Source: Asticcacaulis sp. AND118 (GTDB taxonomy: Bacteria; Pseudomonadota; Alphaproteobacteria; Caulobacterales; Caulobacteraceae). From it: 64,000 nt of DNA. Shown here one piece after another: positions 53,729-61,432 of the stretch; positions within the stretch are counted from its first letter, which is position 1; each line of letters starts with the position of its first letter. The position numbers were made by a program, and so were the translations under genes. Below the pieces are notes generated by a model that saw nothing but the letters and a program-made list of their open reading frames with translations, had not been told where the DNA came from and searched no databases. Location of the stretch: contig NZ_CP084910.1 of assembly GCF_020535245.1 (NCBI RefSeq), positions 1,774,501 to 1,838,500 of the forward strand, in the 5' to 3' direction.

Positions 53729-54358
53729 ATGTCCCTGTCGCACGCGCAAATCTGGAACGCCATAGACCGACTGGCGCTCAATCTCGGCACGTCGCCGTCC
53801 GGGTTGGCGCGACTGGCCGGGCTCGACCCGACGGCCTTCAACAAATCCAAGCGGCAATCGACCGAAGAGCCGCCGCGTCCGCGCTGGCCGTCGACCGAGA
53901 GTCTGGCCAAACTGCTGGACGCGACGGGACAGAGCTTTTCCGATTTCGCAGCCCTGACCGAGCCGCGCCCGGCGCCCAAGGGCGTGCCGCTGATCGGCTT
54001 TGCGCAGGCAGGTAATGACGGGCTGTTCGACGATGCCGGTTTTCCGGTCGGACAGGGCTGGGACGAGATCGGCCTGCCGGCGGGTGAAGGGCTTTATGCG
54101 CTTGAGATTTCGGGCGATTCCATGCTGCCGCTGTATCGTGACGGTGACCGCATCATCGTCGATCCGCTCAAGCAAAACCTGCGACGCGGCGACCGGGTGG
54201 TGGTGAAAACGACCGAGGGCGAGGTCATGGCCAAGGAACTGGTCCGCCTGACGGAAAAGCAGGTCGAACTGCGCTCGCTCAATCCGGATTTTTCCAACCG
54301 TGTTCTGGAACCGGTGCAACTGGCGTGGATTGCGCGGATCGTGTGGGCGAGTCAGTGA
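53729..54358 (+). CDS. LexA-like S24 family transcriptional regulator
   Basis: The 209-residue protein combines an N-terminal HTH (XRE-like, residues about 5-70, containing GTSPSGLARLAGLDPTAFNKSKRQ) with a C-terminal S24/LexA-type domain. Candidate catalytic residues are the serine of ISGDSMLPLYRDGDRI near 128-143 and the lysine of EVMAKELVRL near 167-176. AQAGNDG near 92-98 holds an Ala-Gly pair placed like the LexA autocleavage site. It is not lexA itself (length and HTH differ). Targets are unknown; it may autorepress. Confidence 0.88.
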   Translation: MSLSHAQIWNAIDRLALNLGTSPSGLARLAGLDPTAFNKSKRQSTEEPPRPRWPSTESLAKLLDATGQSFSDFAALTEPRPAPKGVPLIGFAQAGNDGLFDDAGFPVGQGWDEIGLPAGEGLYALEISGDSMLPLYRDGDRIIVDPLKQNLRRGDRVVVKTTEGEVMAKELVRLTEKQVELRSLNPDFSNRVLEPVQLAWIARIVWASQ

Positions 54359-54368
54359 CTCGGATAGT

Positions 54369-54483
54369 TATGGGGTTTGGGGCCTGCGGCCCCAAGCCTT
54401 TTCTTTCCCATAAAAAACCGCCCCCAAGGTGCGGCTTTTTATGGGAACAAGAAGATGTGGGATCACGTACCCCACACCCCATA
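54369..54483. repeat. Composite paired-hairpin element 3
   Basis: The left arm 54369-54396 (TATGGGGTTTGGGGCCTGCG, continuing) and right arm 54451-54483 (GAAGATGTGGGATCACGTAC, continuing to CCCCATA) are inverted copies; orientation is opposite to element 2. The core is a strong terminator hairpin: CCCATAAAAA (54407-54416) and TTTTTATGGG (54436-54445) with CCGC/GCGG inside. It fills the space between two convergent genes. Confidence 0.8.
54407..54445. terminator. Bidirectional terminator between S24 gene and serine hydrolase gene
   Basis: Arms CCCATAAAAA/TTTTTATGGG continue inward as CCGC/GCGG with one mismatch. A-rich and T-rich stem halves give a U-run in either direction. It is the core of composite element 3. 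Confidence 0.85.
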
Positions 54484-54493
54484 AATGCCGGCG

Positions 54494-55645
54494 TCACGAC
54501 TTACCGGCGTGATCCCCGTATTCCCACTCGTACGGCACGCCTGTATCGCCCAGCACGAACTTAACCAACTCGGAAAACTTCGCTTCCGACCGCACGTCGT
54601 TCGACAGGATAATCACACAGCGTTTTGATTTTTCGACACAAACCCACGTATTCCCCGTGATGTCATTGTGCCCGCCCTTGAAGAAGCCCCTGCCCTGCGG
54701 TCCGTCGAACACCACCACACCCAGACCGGCATAAAGGTCTTTGCGCTGCTGATCCGCCGGCAGTTCCGGCTGGAAGGTCGGGAATTGCGTCCGCGTGGTG
54801 ATATGCAATTGCGGTGTCGTCAGTTTAGTCCGCGCCTTGGTGCTCAGGCCGTCGCCCCGCACATAGGCCGCCGCGAATTTCGCCAGATCCGAAATGGTCG
54901 TGTCCATCGACCCCGCCACGCGTACCTTGGAACGCTCATCGTGCGGCTCCACCTCTCCCTTGTCGTTCCAGCCATCGGCCAGATTTTCCGCGAAATCCGG
55001 CCGCCAGATCAGGCTCGTCTTGGTCATGCCGAAGTCCTTGAACACCCGGTCGGTCTCCGTCCGCAGATCAATGCCCAGCCCGGTTTCCATGGTGAATTGC
55101 AGCGTCAGCAGGCCATCGCCCGAATAGGCGTAACGCGCGCCCGGATCGAAATGGAACTTCAGCTTCTCGTCGGGCTCAAGGAAATAGAAGTTGGAAAACC
55201 CGCTCGAATGGGTCAGCAAAATACGCGGCGTCAGTTTGCGCCAGCGTTCGTCCAGCGCCGACCAATCACTATAACGATTGACGATCTCCGGCGAGTGATA
55301 GCGGGGCAAGGGCTGCGGCAGGACTTCGGCCAAAGGCTTGTCCAGCGTCATGCGCCGCTGATCGACCTGACGCATCACCGTATAGGCGAACACCGTCTTG
55401 GTCAGTGACGCGCCGTACATCACCGTGTCGGTCGTCAGCGGATCGCCCTTGGCGTTGCGTACGCCGTAGGCCTGCACATAACCGACCTGCCCCTTATCGA
55501 TCACCGCGATGGCCAGTCCCTTGGCGCCGGTCTCTTTCAGAACCCGCCCGACCTCGGCATCGATGGCCGCGGGCTTGGGCAGATCATGCGCCATAACTAC
55601 GGACGGTAAAAACGCCAACGCTGCACTGACGAGCCAAGACCGCAT
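54494..55645 (-). CDS. Serine hydrolase, class C beta-lactamase-like
   Basis: The 383-residue protein has a signal peptide (residues 1-19, MRSWLVSAALAFLPSVVMA), so it is exported. SLTK at 80-83 is the SxxK nucleophile motif, YAYSGDG near 187-193 is in place of the YxN motif, and FFKGGHN near 317-323 is the KTG-like third motif. Members include esterases, peptidases and beta-lactamases; resistance is not implied. The start at 55643-55645 is chosen because it begins the signal peptide; an earlier start would add 53 unrelated residues. Confidence 0.9.
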   Translation of the reverse strand: MRSWLVSAALAFLPSVVMAHDLPKPAAIDAEVGRVLKETGAKGLAIAVIDKGQVGYVQAYGVRNAKGDPLTTDTVMYGASLTKTVFAYTVMRQVDQRRMTLDKPLAEVLPQPLPRYHSPEIVNRYSDWSALDERWRKLTPRILLTHSSGFSNFYFLEPDEKLKFHFDPGARYAYSGDGLLTLQFTMETGLGIDLRTETDRVFKDFGMTKTSLIWRPDFAENLADGWNDKGEVEPHDERSKVRVAGSMDTTISDLAKFAAAYVRGDGLSTKARTKLTTPQLHITTRTQFPTFQPELPADQQRKDLYAGLGVVVFDGPQGRGFFKGGHNDITGNTWVCVEKSKRCVIILSNDVRSEAKFSELVKFVLGDTGVPYEWEYGDHAGKS

Positions 55646-55680
55646 AGGTTCCTCCGCGGGTTGATCAGAAGCAGAATTAG

Positions 55681-55707
55681 CCACGGAAAGACACCGAAAG
55701 CACGGAC
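55681..55707. repeat. Short CACGGA/CACCGA periodic repeat
   Basis: CCACGGAAAGACACCGAAAG and the following CACGGA contain CACGGA/CACCGA units about every 10 bases. It sits between the lysK terminator and the serine hydrolase gene and resembles one arm of the ACAGAT-type periodic repeats in the dnaB-radA spacer. Confidence 0.5.
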
Positions 55708-55734
55708 ATTCGTATCTTCTGCGGTTCCAACAAA

Positions 55735-55760
55735 AAACCTCTCCGTTTCCGGAGAGGTTT
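55735..55760 (-). terminator. Rho-independent terminator of lysK
   Basis: AAACCTCTCC (55735-55744) and GGAGAGGTTT (55751-55760) are exact reverse complements with a 6-nt loop. On the minus strand the stem ends in TTTTTT. It is about 60 nt after the lysK stop. Confidence 0.9.
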
Positions 55761-55776
55761 GAAGCTTGGGTTTGTC

Positions 55777-55820
55777 GCGCATTTGATTCCAAAAACCGTT
55801 GCACACTTTTTGGAATGCGC
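55777..55820. repeat. 44-nt palindromic repeat, copy C
   Basis: GCGCATT at the left and AATGCGC at the right form the outer stem, ATTCCAAAAA and TTTTTGGAAT the inner stem, with CCGTTGCACAC in the loop. It begins one base past the lysK stop codon (minus strand). It matches copy D over almost its full length. Confidence 0.9.
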
Positions 55821-55821
55821 G

Positions 55822-57492
55822 CTAAGCAGCCAACTCGCCGTTGATGCCCTGATCGAGCAGTTCCAGCGTCCGCCCGATACCGAAGATCGCCACGAAGGAG
55901 CCGAAGCGCGGCCCCTGAGACTGCCCCAGCAGCACCTCATAAAGCGCCTGAAACCAGGCGCGCAAGGGCTCGAATTCGTGAACCTTTCCAACCTCGAAGA
56001 CGATGTTCTGGATCGCTTCGGCGTCACGCGTTTGCGGATCGAGCGCCGCCAGACGCGTACGCAGGTCGATCAGCGCCGCCTTTTCCTTGTCGTCGGGCAG
56101 ACGGAAGGTCTTGGACGGCTTCACGAAATCCTCGAAATAGTTCAGCGCATAGCCGGCGAGACGATCGAGTACCGGCTCGCTTTCCGGCGTGGCCCCCGGA
56201 ATATAGGCGCGCAGGAAGCCCCACAGCGTCTCCTTGTCCGAAGCATTGGCCGCCGAGACGAGGTTGAGCATCAGACCGAAGGTCACCGGCGGCGACTTGG
56301 TGCCGGTTTCACCGCGCAGAACGAACCACACGGGGTTTTCGATCTGTTTGGCCTCTTCCTGCTTTGGGAAAGCGTCCTGCTGCTGGAAGAATTCGTCCGT
56401 GGCGCGCGGGATGACGTCAAAATAGAGCTTCTTGGCCGATTTCGGCGACTGGAACATGTAGTAGGCTAGCGATTCCGGCGCGCCGTAACGCAGCCAGTCT
56501 TCCATGGTCAGGCCGTTGCCCTTGGACTTGGAAATCTTCTGGCCCTGTTCGTCGAGGAACAGTTCGTAATTGAAGCCTTCCGGCGGCGTGCCGCCCAGCA
56601 CCTTGCACACCTGCGACGACACCTTGACCGAGTCGATCAGGTCCTTGCCGGCCATTTCGTAATCGACGCCCAGAGCCGCCCAACGCATGGCCCAGTCGGG
56701 CTTCCACTGCATCTTGACATTGCCGCCGGTAACCAGAACCTCGAACTTTTCACCGTTTTCCTCAAACACGATCGTGCCTTTCGACACGTTGCGCTCAAGC
56801 GTCGGTACCTGCAACACGTGGCCGGTGACCGGCGAAATCGGCAGGAAAGGCGAATAGGTGGCGCGACGGTCCGGCCCAAGGGTCGGCAGCATGATGGCCT
56901 GAATCTTGTCGAAACGCTCCAGCGCCGTCAGCAATGTCGCGTCGAACTCCCCCGACTTGTAAGCCTCCGTCGCCGACTTGAACTCGTACTCGAAACCGAA
57001 CGAGTCTAGGAAGGCGCGCAGGCGGGCATTGTTGTGCGCGCCGAACGAGTCGTGCGTGCCGAACGGATCGCGCACCACGGTCAGGGGCTTATACAGGTCT
57101 TCGCGCAGAATGTCCGGATTGGGGATGCCCTCCGGCACCTTGCGCAGGCCGTCCATATCGTCCGAGAACGAGATCAGGCGCGACGCCCAATGCCCGCCGG
57201 TCAACGCCGTGAAGGCCTGACGCACCATGGTCGTGCGCGCCACTTCGCCGAAGGTGCCGATGTGCGGCAGGCCCGACGGCCCGTAACCCGTTTCAAAAAT
57301 CACCGGACGGTTCAGCGCCTCGAAGGTCTCCAGCGCCTCATCCGCCTTGCCGGCGGAGATCAGTTCCTGCGCCCGTTTCTGGTCCGACTGATCCTTCAGA
57401 CGCACTTTCAGCACGCGCGCAATCAGGGCGCGGGCTTGCTCGAAGGGCCAGGCACGGCCCTGTTGCGCGAGGAGAGTCAGTTCGGAAGACAC
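55822..57492 (-). CDS. lysK: Class I lysyl-tRNA synthetase
   Basis: This is the class I (archaeal-type) LysRS found in many alphaproteobacteria, unrelated to the class II LysS of Escherichia coli. The 556-residue protein has the HIGH-like GYGPSGLPHIGTFGE near residues 67-81, KISKSKGNG near 318-326 (KMSKS loop) and a helical C-terminal anticodon-binding domain. The GTG at 57490-57492 is preferred (starting VSSELTLLAQQG), since AAAGGGG lies just upstream; an earlier start at 57561 adds 23 residues of unlikely sequence. A palindromic repeat follows its stop. Confidence 0.95.
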   Translation of the reverse strand: MSSELTLLAQQGRAWPFEQARALIARVLKVRLKDQSDQKRAQELISAGKADEALETFEALNRPVIFETGYGPSGLPHIGTFGEVARTTMVRQAFTALTGGHWASRLISFSDDMDGLRKVPEGIPNPDILREDLYKPLTVVRDPFGTHDSFGAHNNARLRAFLDSFGFEYEFKSATEAYKSGEFDATLLTALERFDKIQAIMLPTLGPDRRATYSPFLPISPVTGHVLQVPTLERNVSKGTIVFEENGEKFEVLVTGGNVKMQWKPDWAMRWAALGVDYEMAGKDLIDSVKVSSQVCKVLGGTPPEGFNYELFLDEQGQKISKSKGNGLTMEDWLRYGAPESLAYYMFQSPKSAKKLYFDVIPRATDEFFQQQDAFPKQEEAKQIENPVWFVLRGETGTKSPPVTFGLMLNLVSAANASDKETLWGFLRAYIPGATPESEPVLDRLAGYALNYFEDFVKPSKTFRLPDDKEKAALIDLRTRLAALDPQTRDAEAIQNIVFEVGKVHEFEPLRAWFQALYEVLLGQSQGPRFGSFVAIFGIGRTLELLDQGINGELAA

Positions 57493-57635
57493 TTGGGAAA
57501 ACCCCTTTCCAGCAAATGAAAACAAGGCTGTGGCTTTAAAGCCCGCGGGCCCGGGCGTCAATTGAAACCGGAGCCTTCCGCATCGGCACGAAGATGTGAA
57601 AACCTGCCTCTTGACGTTTGGGGCAAGTTAGATGT

Positions 57636-57651
57636 ACGTTTACGTAAACGT
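57636..57651. promoter_or_regulatory. Perfect 16-bp palindrome, probable MerR operator
   Basis: ACGTTTACGTAAACGT is a perfect 16-bp palindrome, 30 nt upstream of the MerR-family start codon. TTGACG at 57611-57616 upstream could be a -35 hexamer. Palindromes of this kind are described for LiuR-type MerR regulators of branched-chain acid and fatty acid degradation; autoregulation is inferred. Confidence 0.75.
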
Positions 57652-57681
57652 CAATATAAAGACCTTATACAGGGGGTCACC

Positions 57682-58110
57682 ATGGACATGCGTACCTACA
57701 CCATCCGTCAGCTCTCCAAGGAGTTCGGCGTCACCGCCCGCGCCCTGCGCTTCTACGAAGACAAGGGCCTTATCAGCCCTGAGCGCAAGGGTCAGACGCG
57801 CATCTATTCGGCGCGCGACCGCGCCCGGCTGAAGATCATCCTGCGCGGCAAGCGCATGGGCTTCTCGCTCATCGAAATCCACGAAGTGCTCGATCTCTAC
57901 AACCGCGAGGACCGCGGCGTGAAGCAGATGCGCGCCACCGTCGCCAAGTACCACGCCCAGATCGAGAACCTGAAGCGCCAACGCGAAGACATCGATCTGG
58001 CCATCAAGGACATGGTCGAGGGCTGCGCCTGGATGGAAGGTGAAATCGCCAGACAAGAGGCCGGAACAGACGCCGGAGCGGATGCCGTCGACGATCGCAA
58101 AAGCGCCTGA
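57682..58110 (+). CDS. MerR family transcriptional regulator, LiuR-like
   Basis: The 142-residue protein begins MDMRTYTIRQLSKEFGVTARALRFYEDKGLISPERKGQTRIYSARDRARL, the MerR HTH with the conserved RFYED...GL...R pattern. A long coiled-coil dimerisation helix follows (VKQMRATVAKYHAQIENLKRQREDIDLAIKDM near 76-107). The metal-binding cysteines of MerR are absent, so it likely senses a CoA thioester. It precedes an acyl-CoA dehydrogenase by 69 nt and has a perfect palindrome upstream. The start at 57682 is chosen by family. LiuR-like function is inference. Confidence 0.9.
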   Translation: MDMRTYTIRQLSKEFGVTARALRFYEDKGLISPERKGQTRIYSARDRARLKIILRGKRMGFSLIEIHEVLDLYNREDRGVKQMRATVAKYHAQIENLKRQREDIDLAIKDMVEGCAWMEGEIARQEAGTDAGADAVDDRKSA

Positions 58111-58179
58111 AATCAGCGCGCTAAATCCGAAATTTAAGAACACAGAATAACGCCCAAATAACACGCCAGGAGTACCTCC

Positions 58180-59964
58180 ATGCCGTATAAGGCCCCCGTG
58201 CGCGACTATCAGTTCCTGCTCAACGACGTTCTCAATATCGGGCAGTACGCCAACCTCAAGGGCTTTCAGGACGCCTCCCCTGACCTCGTTCAGGCCATTC
58301 TGGAAGAAGGTGCCAAATTCACCGAAGAGGTCGTCGCCCCGCTGAACGCCCCAGGCGACAAGGAAGGCTGCGTGCTCCATCCCGACCACAGCGTCACCGC
58401 GCCAAAGGGTTATAAGGAAGCCTATCTTCAGATGGTCGAGGCCGGATGGCCCGCTCTGGGCGGCGACCCCGAATATGGCGGTCAGGGCCTGCCGCACGTT
58501 GTGGCCACGGCCTATTCGGAAATGCTCACCGGCGCGTCTTCGGCTTTCGCCATGTATCCCGGCCTGACCGACGGCGCGGTGGCGGCGCTGGGCGTGGGCG
58601 GCACGGACGAACTCAAGGCCCTTTATCTGCCGAAGCTGATTTCCGGCGAATGGTCGGGGACGATGAACCTGACCGAGCCGCACTGCGGCACCGATCTGGG
58701 CCTGCTGCGCTCAAAGGCCGTGCCGAACGGCGACGGCACCTACAGGATTTCCGGTCAGAAGATCTGGATTTCCGCCGGTGAACACGACTTCACCAGCAAT
58801 ATCTGTCACCTCGTTCTGGCGCGCATCGAAGGCGGCCCGGCGGGTGTGAAGGGCATCTCGCTCTTCCTCGTGCCGAAATTTATCCCTGACGCCGACGGCA
58901 ATCCGGGCGAGCGCAACAGCCTCCACTGCGCCGGTCTTGAGCACAAGATGGGCATCCACGGCAATTCGACCTGCGTCATGATCTATGAGGACGCCAAGGG
59001 CTGGCTGCTGGGCAGCGAACACGAGGGGCTGAAGATCATGTTCTACATGATGAACAATGCCCGTCTCGGCGTCGGCCTTCAGGGCCTGGCCATCGGTCAC
59101 GCCAGCCACGTCGCCGCCGTCGAATTCGCCAAGGACCGTCTGCAGGGACGCGCTCTCACCGGCCCCAAATCGCCGGACAAACCCGCCGACTCCATTCTTG
59201 TCCACCCCGATGTGCGGCGGATGCTGCTCGAAAGCCGCGCCCTGCTCGAAGGCGGCCGGGGCTTCCTCACCTGGGTCGCGCTTCAGGCCGATCTGGCCAA
59301 GCACGCCGAGGATGAAGCCACACGCGAAAAAGCCAGCGATTACATGGGCCTGTTGACGCCGGTTGTGAAGGCCTATCTCACCGAAAAAGGCCTCAAGGTC
59401 ACGCAGGACTCGATGCAGGTCCACGGCGGATCGGGCTTCACCGAACACTTCCCGGCCTCGCAATATATGCGCGACGTGCGCATCACCCTGATCTACGAAG
59501 GCACCAACGGCGTGCAGGCGCTCGATCTCGTTGGCCGTAAACTACCGTCCAAGGGCGGTCGCGCGGTGATGAGCTACTTCGCCGAAATCGACGCCTATGT
59601 CGCCGAGCATGAAAGCGGCGCCGTTCCCGCCTACGTCAAGGGCCTCAAGGACACCAAGGCCCGGCTGATGGACGGCACCATGTGGCTGATGCAGAACGGC
59701 ATGGGCAATCCGGACGCCGCCGCCGCCGGCTCGCTCGACTATCTCTGCCTGTTCGGCCTGACCGCCATGGCCTATAGCTGGGCCATGCAGGCCCACGCCG
59801 CTCAGGCCGCCATCGACGCCGGCTCGACCGATCCCTTCTACGCCGACAAACTCAAGGTCGGGCGCGTCTTCCTGGAGCGCATCCTGCCCGAAGCCGAGGC
59901 GCATCTGCAAAAGATGAAGGCCGGGGCGGAGGCGTTGTTTGCTTTGGAGGATGAAAGTTTCTAA
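58180..59964 (+). CDS. Acyl-CoA dehydrogenase, DmdC-like large form
   Basis: This 594-residue FAD-dependent acyl-CoA dehydrogenase has the extended N-terminal region (MPYKAPVRDYQFLLNDVLNIGQY) and C-terminal tail typical of the DmdC/3-methylmercaptopropionyl-CoA dehydrogenase-like subfamily. MNLTEPHCGTDLG near residues 163-175 is the flavin/substrate loop, and MQVHGGSGFTEHFPASQYMRDVRITLIYEGTNGVQ near 412-446 includes the likely catalytic glutamate. True substrate is unknown; medium- or long-chain acyl-CoA is also possible. It probably forms a MerR-controlled operon with the upstream regulator. Confidence 0.9.
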   Translation: MPYKAPVRDYQFLLNDVLNIGQYANLKGFQDASPDLVQAILEEGAKFTEEVVAPLNAPGDKEGCVLHPDHSVTAPKGYKEAYLQMVEAGWPALGGDPEYGGQGLPHVVATAYSEMLTGASSAFAMYPGLTDGAVAALGVGGTDELKALYLPKLISGEWSGTMNLTEPHCGTDLGLLRSKAVPNGDGTYRISGQKIWISAGEHDFTSNICHLVLARIEGGPAGVKGISLFLVPKFIPDADGNPGERNSLHCAGLEHKMGIHGNSTCVMIYEDAKGWLLGSEHEGLKIMFYMMNNARLGVGLQGLAIGHASHVAAVEFAKDRLQGRALTGPKSPDKPADSILVHPDVRRMLLESRALLEGGRGFLTWVALQADLAKHAEDEATREKASDYMGLLTPVVKAYLTEKGLKVTQDSMQVHGGSGFTEHFPASQYMRDVRITLIYEGTNGVQALDLVGRKLPSKGGRAVMSYFAEIDAYVAEHESGAVPAYVKGLKDTKARLMDGTMWLMQNGMGNPDAAAAGSLDYLCLFGLTAMAYSWAMQAHAAQAAIDAGSTDPFYADKLKVGRVFLERILPEAEAHLQKMKAGAEALFALEDESF

Positions 59965-60088
59965 GACGCGGGGCCGCAGGCCCCGCACCCCATCACTTGG
60001 CGCAAAGGGAAAGGCCGGAGTTTTACGCTCCGGCCTTTCCGCTTGTTCCCGGTTAGTGGGGTGTGGGGCCTGCGGCCCCACGATCTTA
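59965..60088. repeat. Composite paired-hairpin element 4
   Basis: The left arm 59965-59992 (GACGCGGGGCCGCAGGCCCC, continuing to CACCCCA) and right arm 60057-60088 (TGGGGTGTGGGGCCTGCGGC, continuing to CGATCTTA) are inverted copies. The core is a 12-bp hairpin GAAAGGCCGGAG (60009-60020) and CTCCGGCCTTTC (60028-60039). It fills the 128-nt gap between two convergent genes. Confidence 0.85.
60009..60039. terminator. Terminator hairpin in composite element 4
   Basis: GAAAGGCCGGAG (60009-60020) and CTCCGGCCTTTC (60028-60039) form a perfect 12-bp stem around TTTTACG. It likely ends the acyl-CoA dehydrogenase and, from the other side, the peroxiredoxin transcripts. The following U-run is short. Confidence 0.65.
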
Positions 60089-60092
60089 AATC

Positions 60093-60575
60093 CTAGAGTT
60101 GCTCCAAGACATAGTCAGCCGACGAGACCTTGAACTCGCCCGGCGCTTCGACGAACACCTTTTCGACCACGCCGTCATTGACGATCATGGCGTAGCGCTG
60201 CGAGCGCTTGCCCATGCCGAAGCCTTCGCCGTCCAGCACCAGACCGACCTTTTCGGCGAACTCGCCATTGCCGTCGCCCAGCATCAGCACTTCGTCGGTG
60301 ACGCCCTGATCCTTGGCCCAGGCCTTCATCACGAATCCATCATTGACGCTGACACAGGCGACCACGTCTACATTCTTGAATTTGAAGGCCTTGGCTTGAT
60401 CGCGGAAGCCCGGCAGATGGCGCGCCGAGCAGGTCGGGGTAAAGGCGCCCGGCACGGCGAACAGGACCGCACGCTTGCCCGCAAAGACTTCGGAGGTGGT
60501 CAGCGGCTTGAGGCCGTCTTCGGCCGGGGAAGAGAACTTCACTTCGGGCAGCTTGTCGCCGGGTTGGATCGTCAT
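60093..60575 (-). CDS. Peroxiredoxin, Prx5-type
   Basis: The 160-residue protein has PGAFTPTCSARHLPGF near residues 42-57. Cys49 is the peroxidatic cysteine, and a second cysteine (Cys74 in VVACVSVND) lies close by. This is a Prx5/AhpE-like peroxidase that reduces peroxides using glutathione or thioredoxin. A C-terminal VSSADYVLEQL is also family typical. It is convergent with the acyl-CoA dehydrogenase and divergent from the YqgE/AlgH gene. Confidence 0.95.
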   Translation of the reverse strand: MTIQPGDKLPEVKFSSPAEDGLKPLTTSEVFAGKRAVLFAVPGAFTPTCSARHLPGFRDQAKAFKFKNVDVVACVSVNDGFVMKAWAKDQGVTDEVLMLGDGNGEFAEKVGLVLDGEGFGMGKRSQRYAMIVNDGVVEKVFVEAPGEFKVSSADYVLEQL

Positions 60576-60700
60576 GGGGCAAATCTCCGTTTGATTGCCC
60601 GCCGCTTATAGGCCTGTGCCGCGCCGCACACCAGAGCGGCAGGGGCGGCTTTATGCGCTTTTTTCTTGCCAGACCCGCCTTCCGTCCCCATCTTTGCACT

Positions 60701-61321
60701 ATGACGGAAACCGGCTCAGTCCTCCCCGACCAACCCGCCTCCCTGCAAGGGCGGCTTCTGGTGGCCATGCCCAGCCTCGACGATCCGAACTTCGACCACA
60801 GCGTCATCTATGTCTGTCAGCACGACGCCGAGTCGGCCATGGGCATCGTGCTCAATCAGCCGATAGCCGGGCTGACCTTTCCGCGCATGATGGACGAGTT
60901 AGGGATCGACATCACCGACGACAGCCATGCGACGACGCCCATCTATAATGGCGGCCCGGTGCAGAACGAACGCGGCTTCGTCCTGCATAGCCTCGACTAT
61001 TTCATCGATGAGGTGACGTTGCCGCTCGACATCGACCCGGAAGCGCTGGAACTGCGGCATGGCGTGGGTTTGACCGTTTCGCGCGACATTCTGGTCGATC
61101 TGTCGCGCGGCACGGGTCCGTCGCGCGCCCTGATTGCGCTAGGCTATGCCGGCTGGGATGCGGGGCAGTTGGAGGCAGAGATCCGCGAGAACGCCTGGCT
61201 GGTGGCGCCGTCGAGCGCCGACATCCTCTTTTCGCACGATTCCACAGCACTCTGGCAAAAGGCGCTCAAAATGCTGGGCATATCGCCGGAGCACTTGAGC
61301 GCCACCGCCGGAAGAGCCTGA
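60701..61321 (+). CDS. YqgE/AlgH family protein
   Basis: The 206-residue protein has LQGRLLVAMPSLDDPNFDHSVIYVCQHD near residues 15-42 and AMGIVLNQP near 46-54, the DUF179 (AlgH/YqgE) signature. The family is widespread, and its molecular role is not established. The ATG at 60701 begins MTETGSVLPDQPAS, as expected; an earlier in-frame start would add 16 residues. It lies 112 nt before the phosphodiesterase gene. Confidence 0.92.
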   Translation: MTETGSVLPDQPASLQGRLLVAMPSLDDPNFDHSVIYVCQHDAESAMGIVLNQPIAGLTFPRMMDELGIDITDDSHATTPIYNGGPVQNERGFVLHSLDYFIDEVTLPLDIDPEALELRHGVGLTVSRDILVDLSRGTGPSRALIALGYAGWDAGQLEAEIRENAWLVAPSSADILFSHDSTALWQKALKMLGISPEHLSATAGRA

Positions 61322-61432
61322 AGTCCGAGCCTGAGACCGGACTGACACTCACGCACAATCGACAAACGGTTTCACAGGGCTGTCATCGACGCAGTCTAAG
61401 GGCGATACGGGTTCAACCGTGATGAGTGCGAC

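Noticed and set aside
53729-54358. Prophage repressor
   Set aside because: The S24 protein could be phage-derived, but no other phage gene, integrase or att site occurs nearby.
54494-55645. Antibiotic-resistance beta-lactamase
   Set aside because: The SxxK motif is shared by many esterases and peptidases; the YxN and KTG positions are not those of a clear AmpC, so resistance is not claimed.
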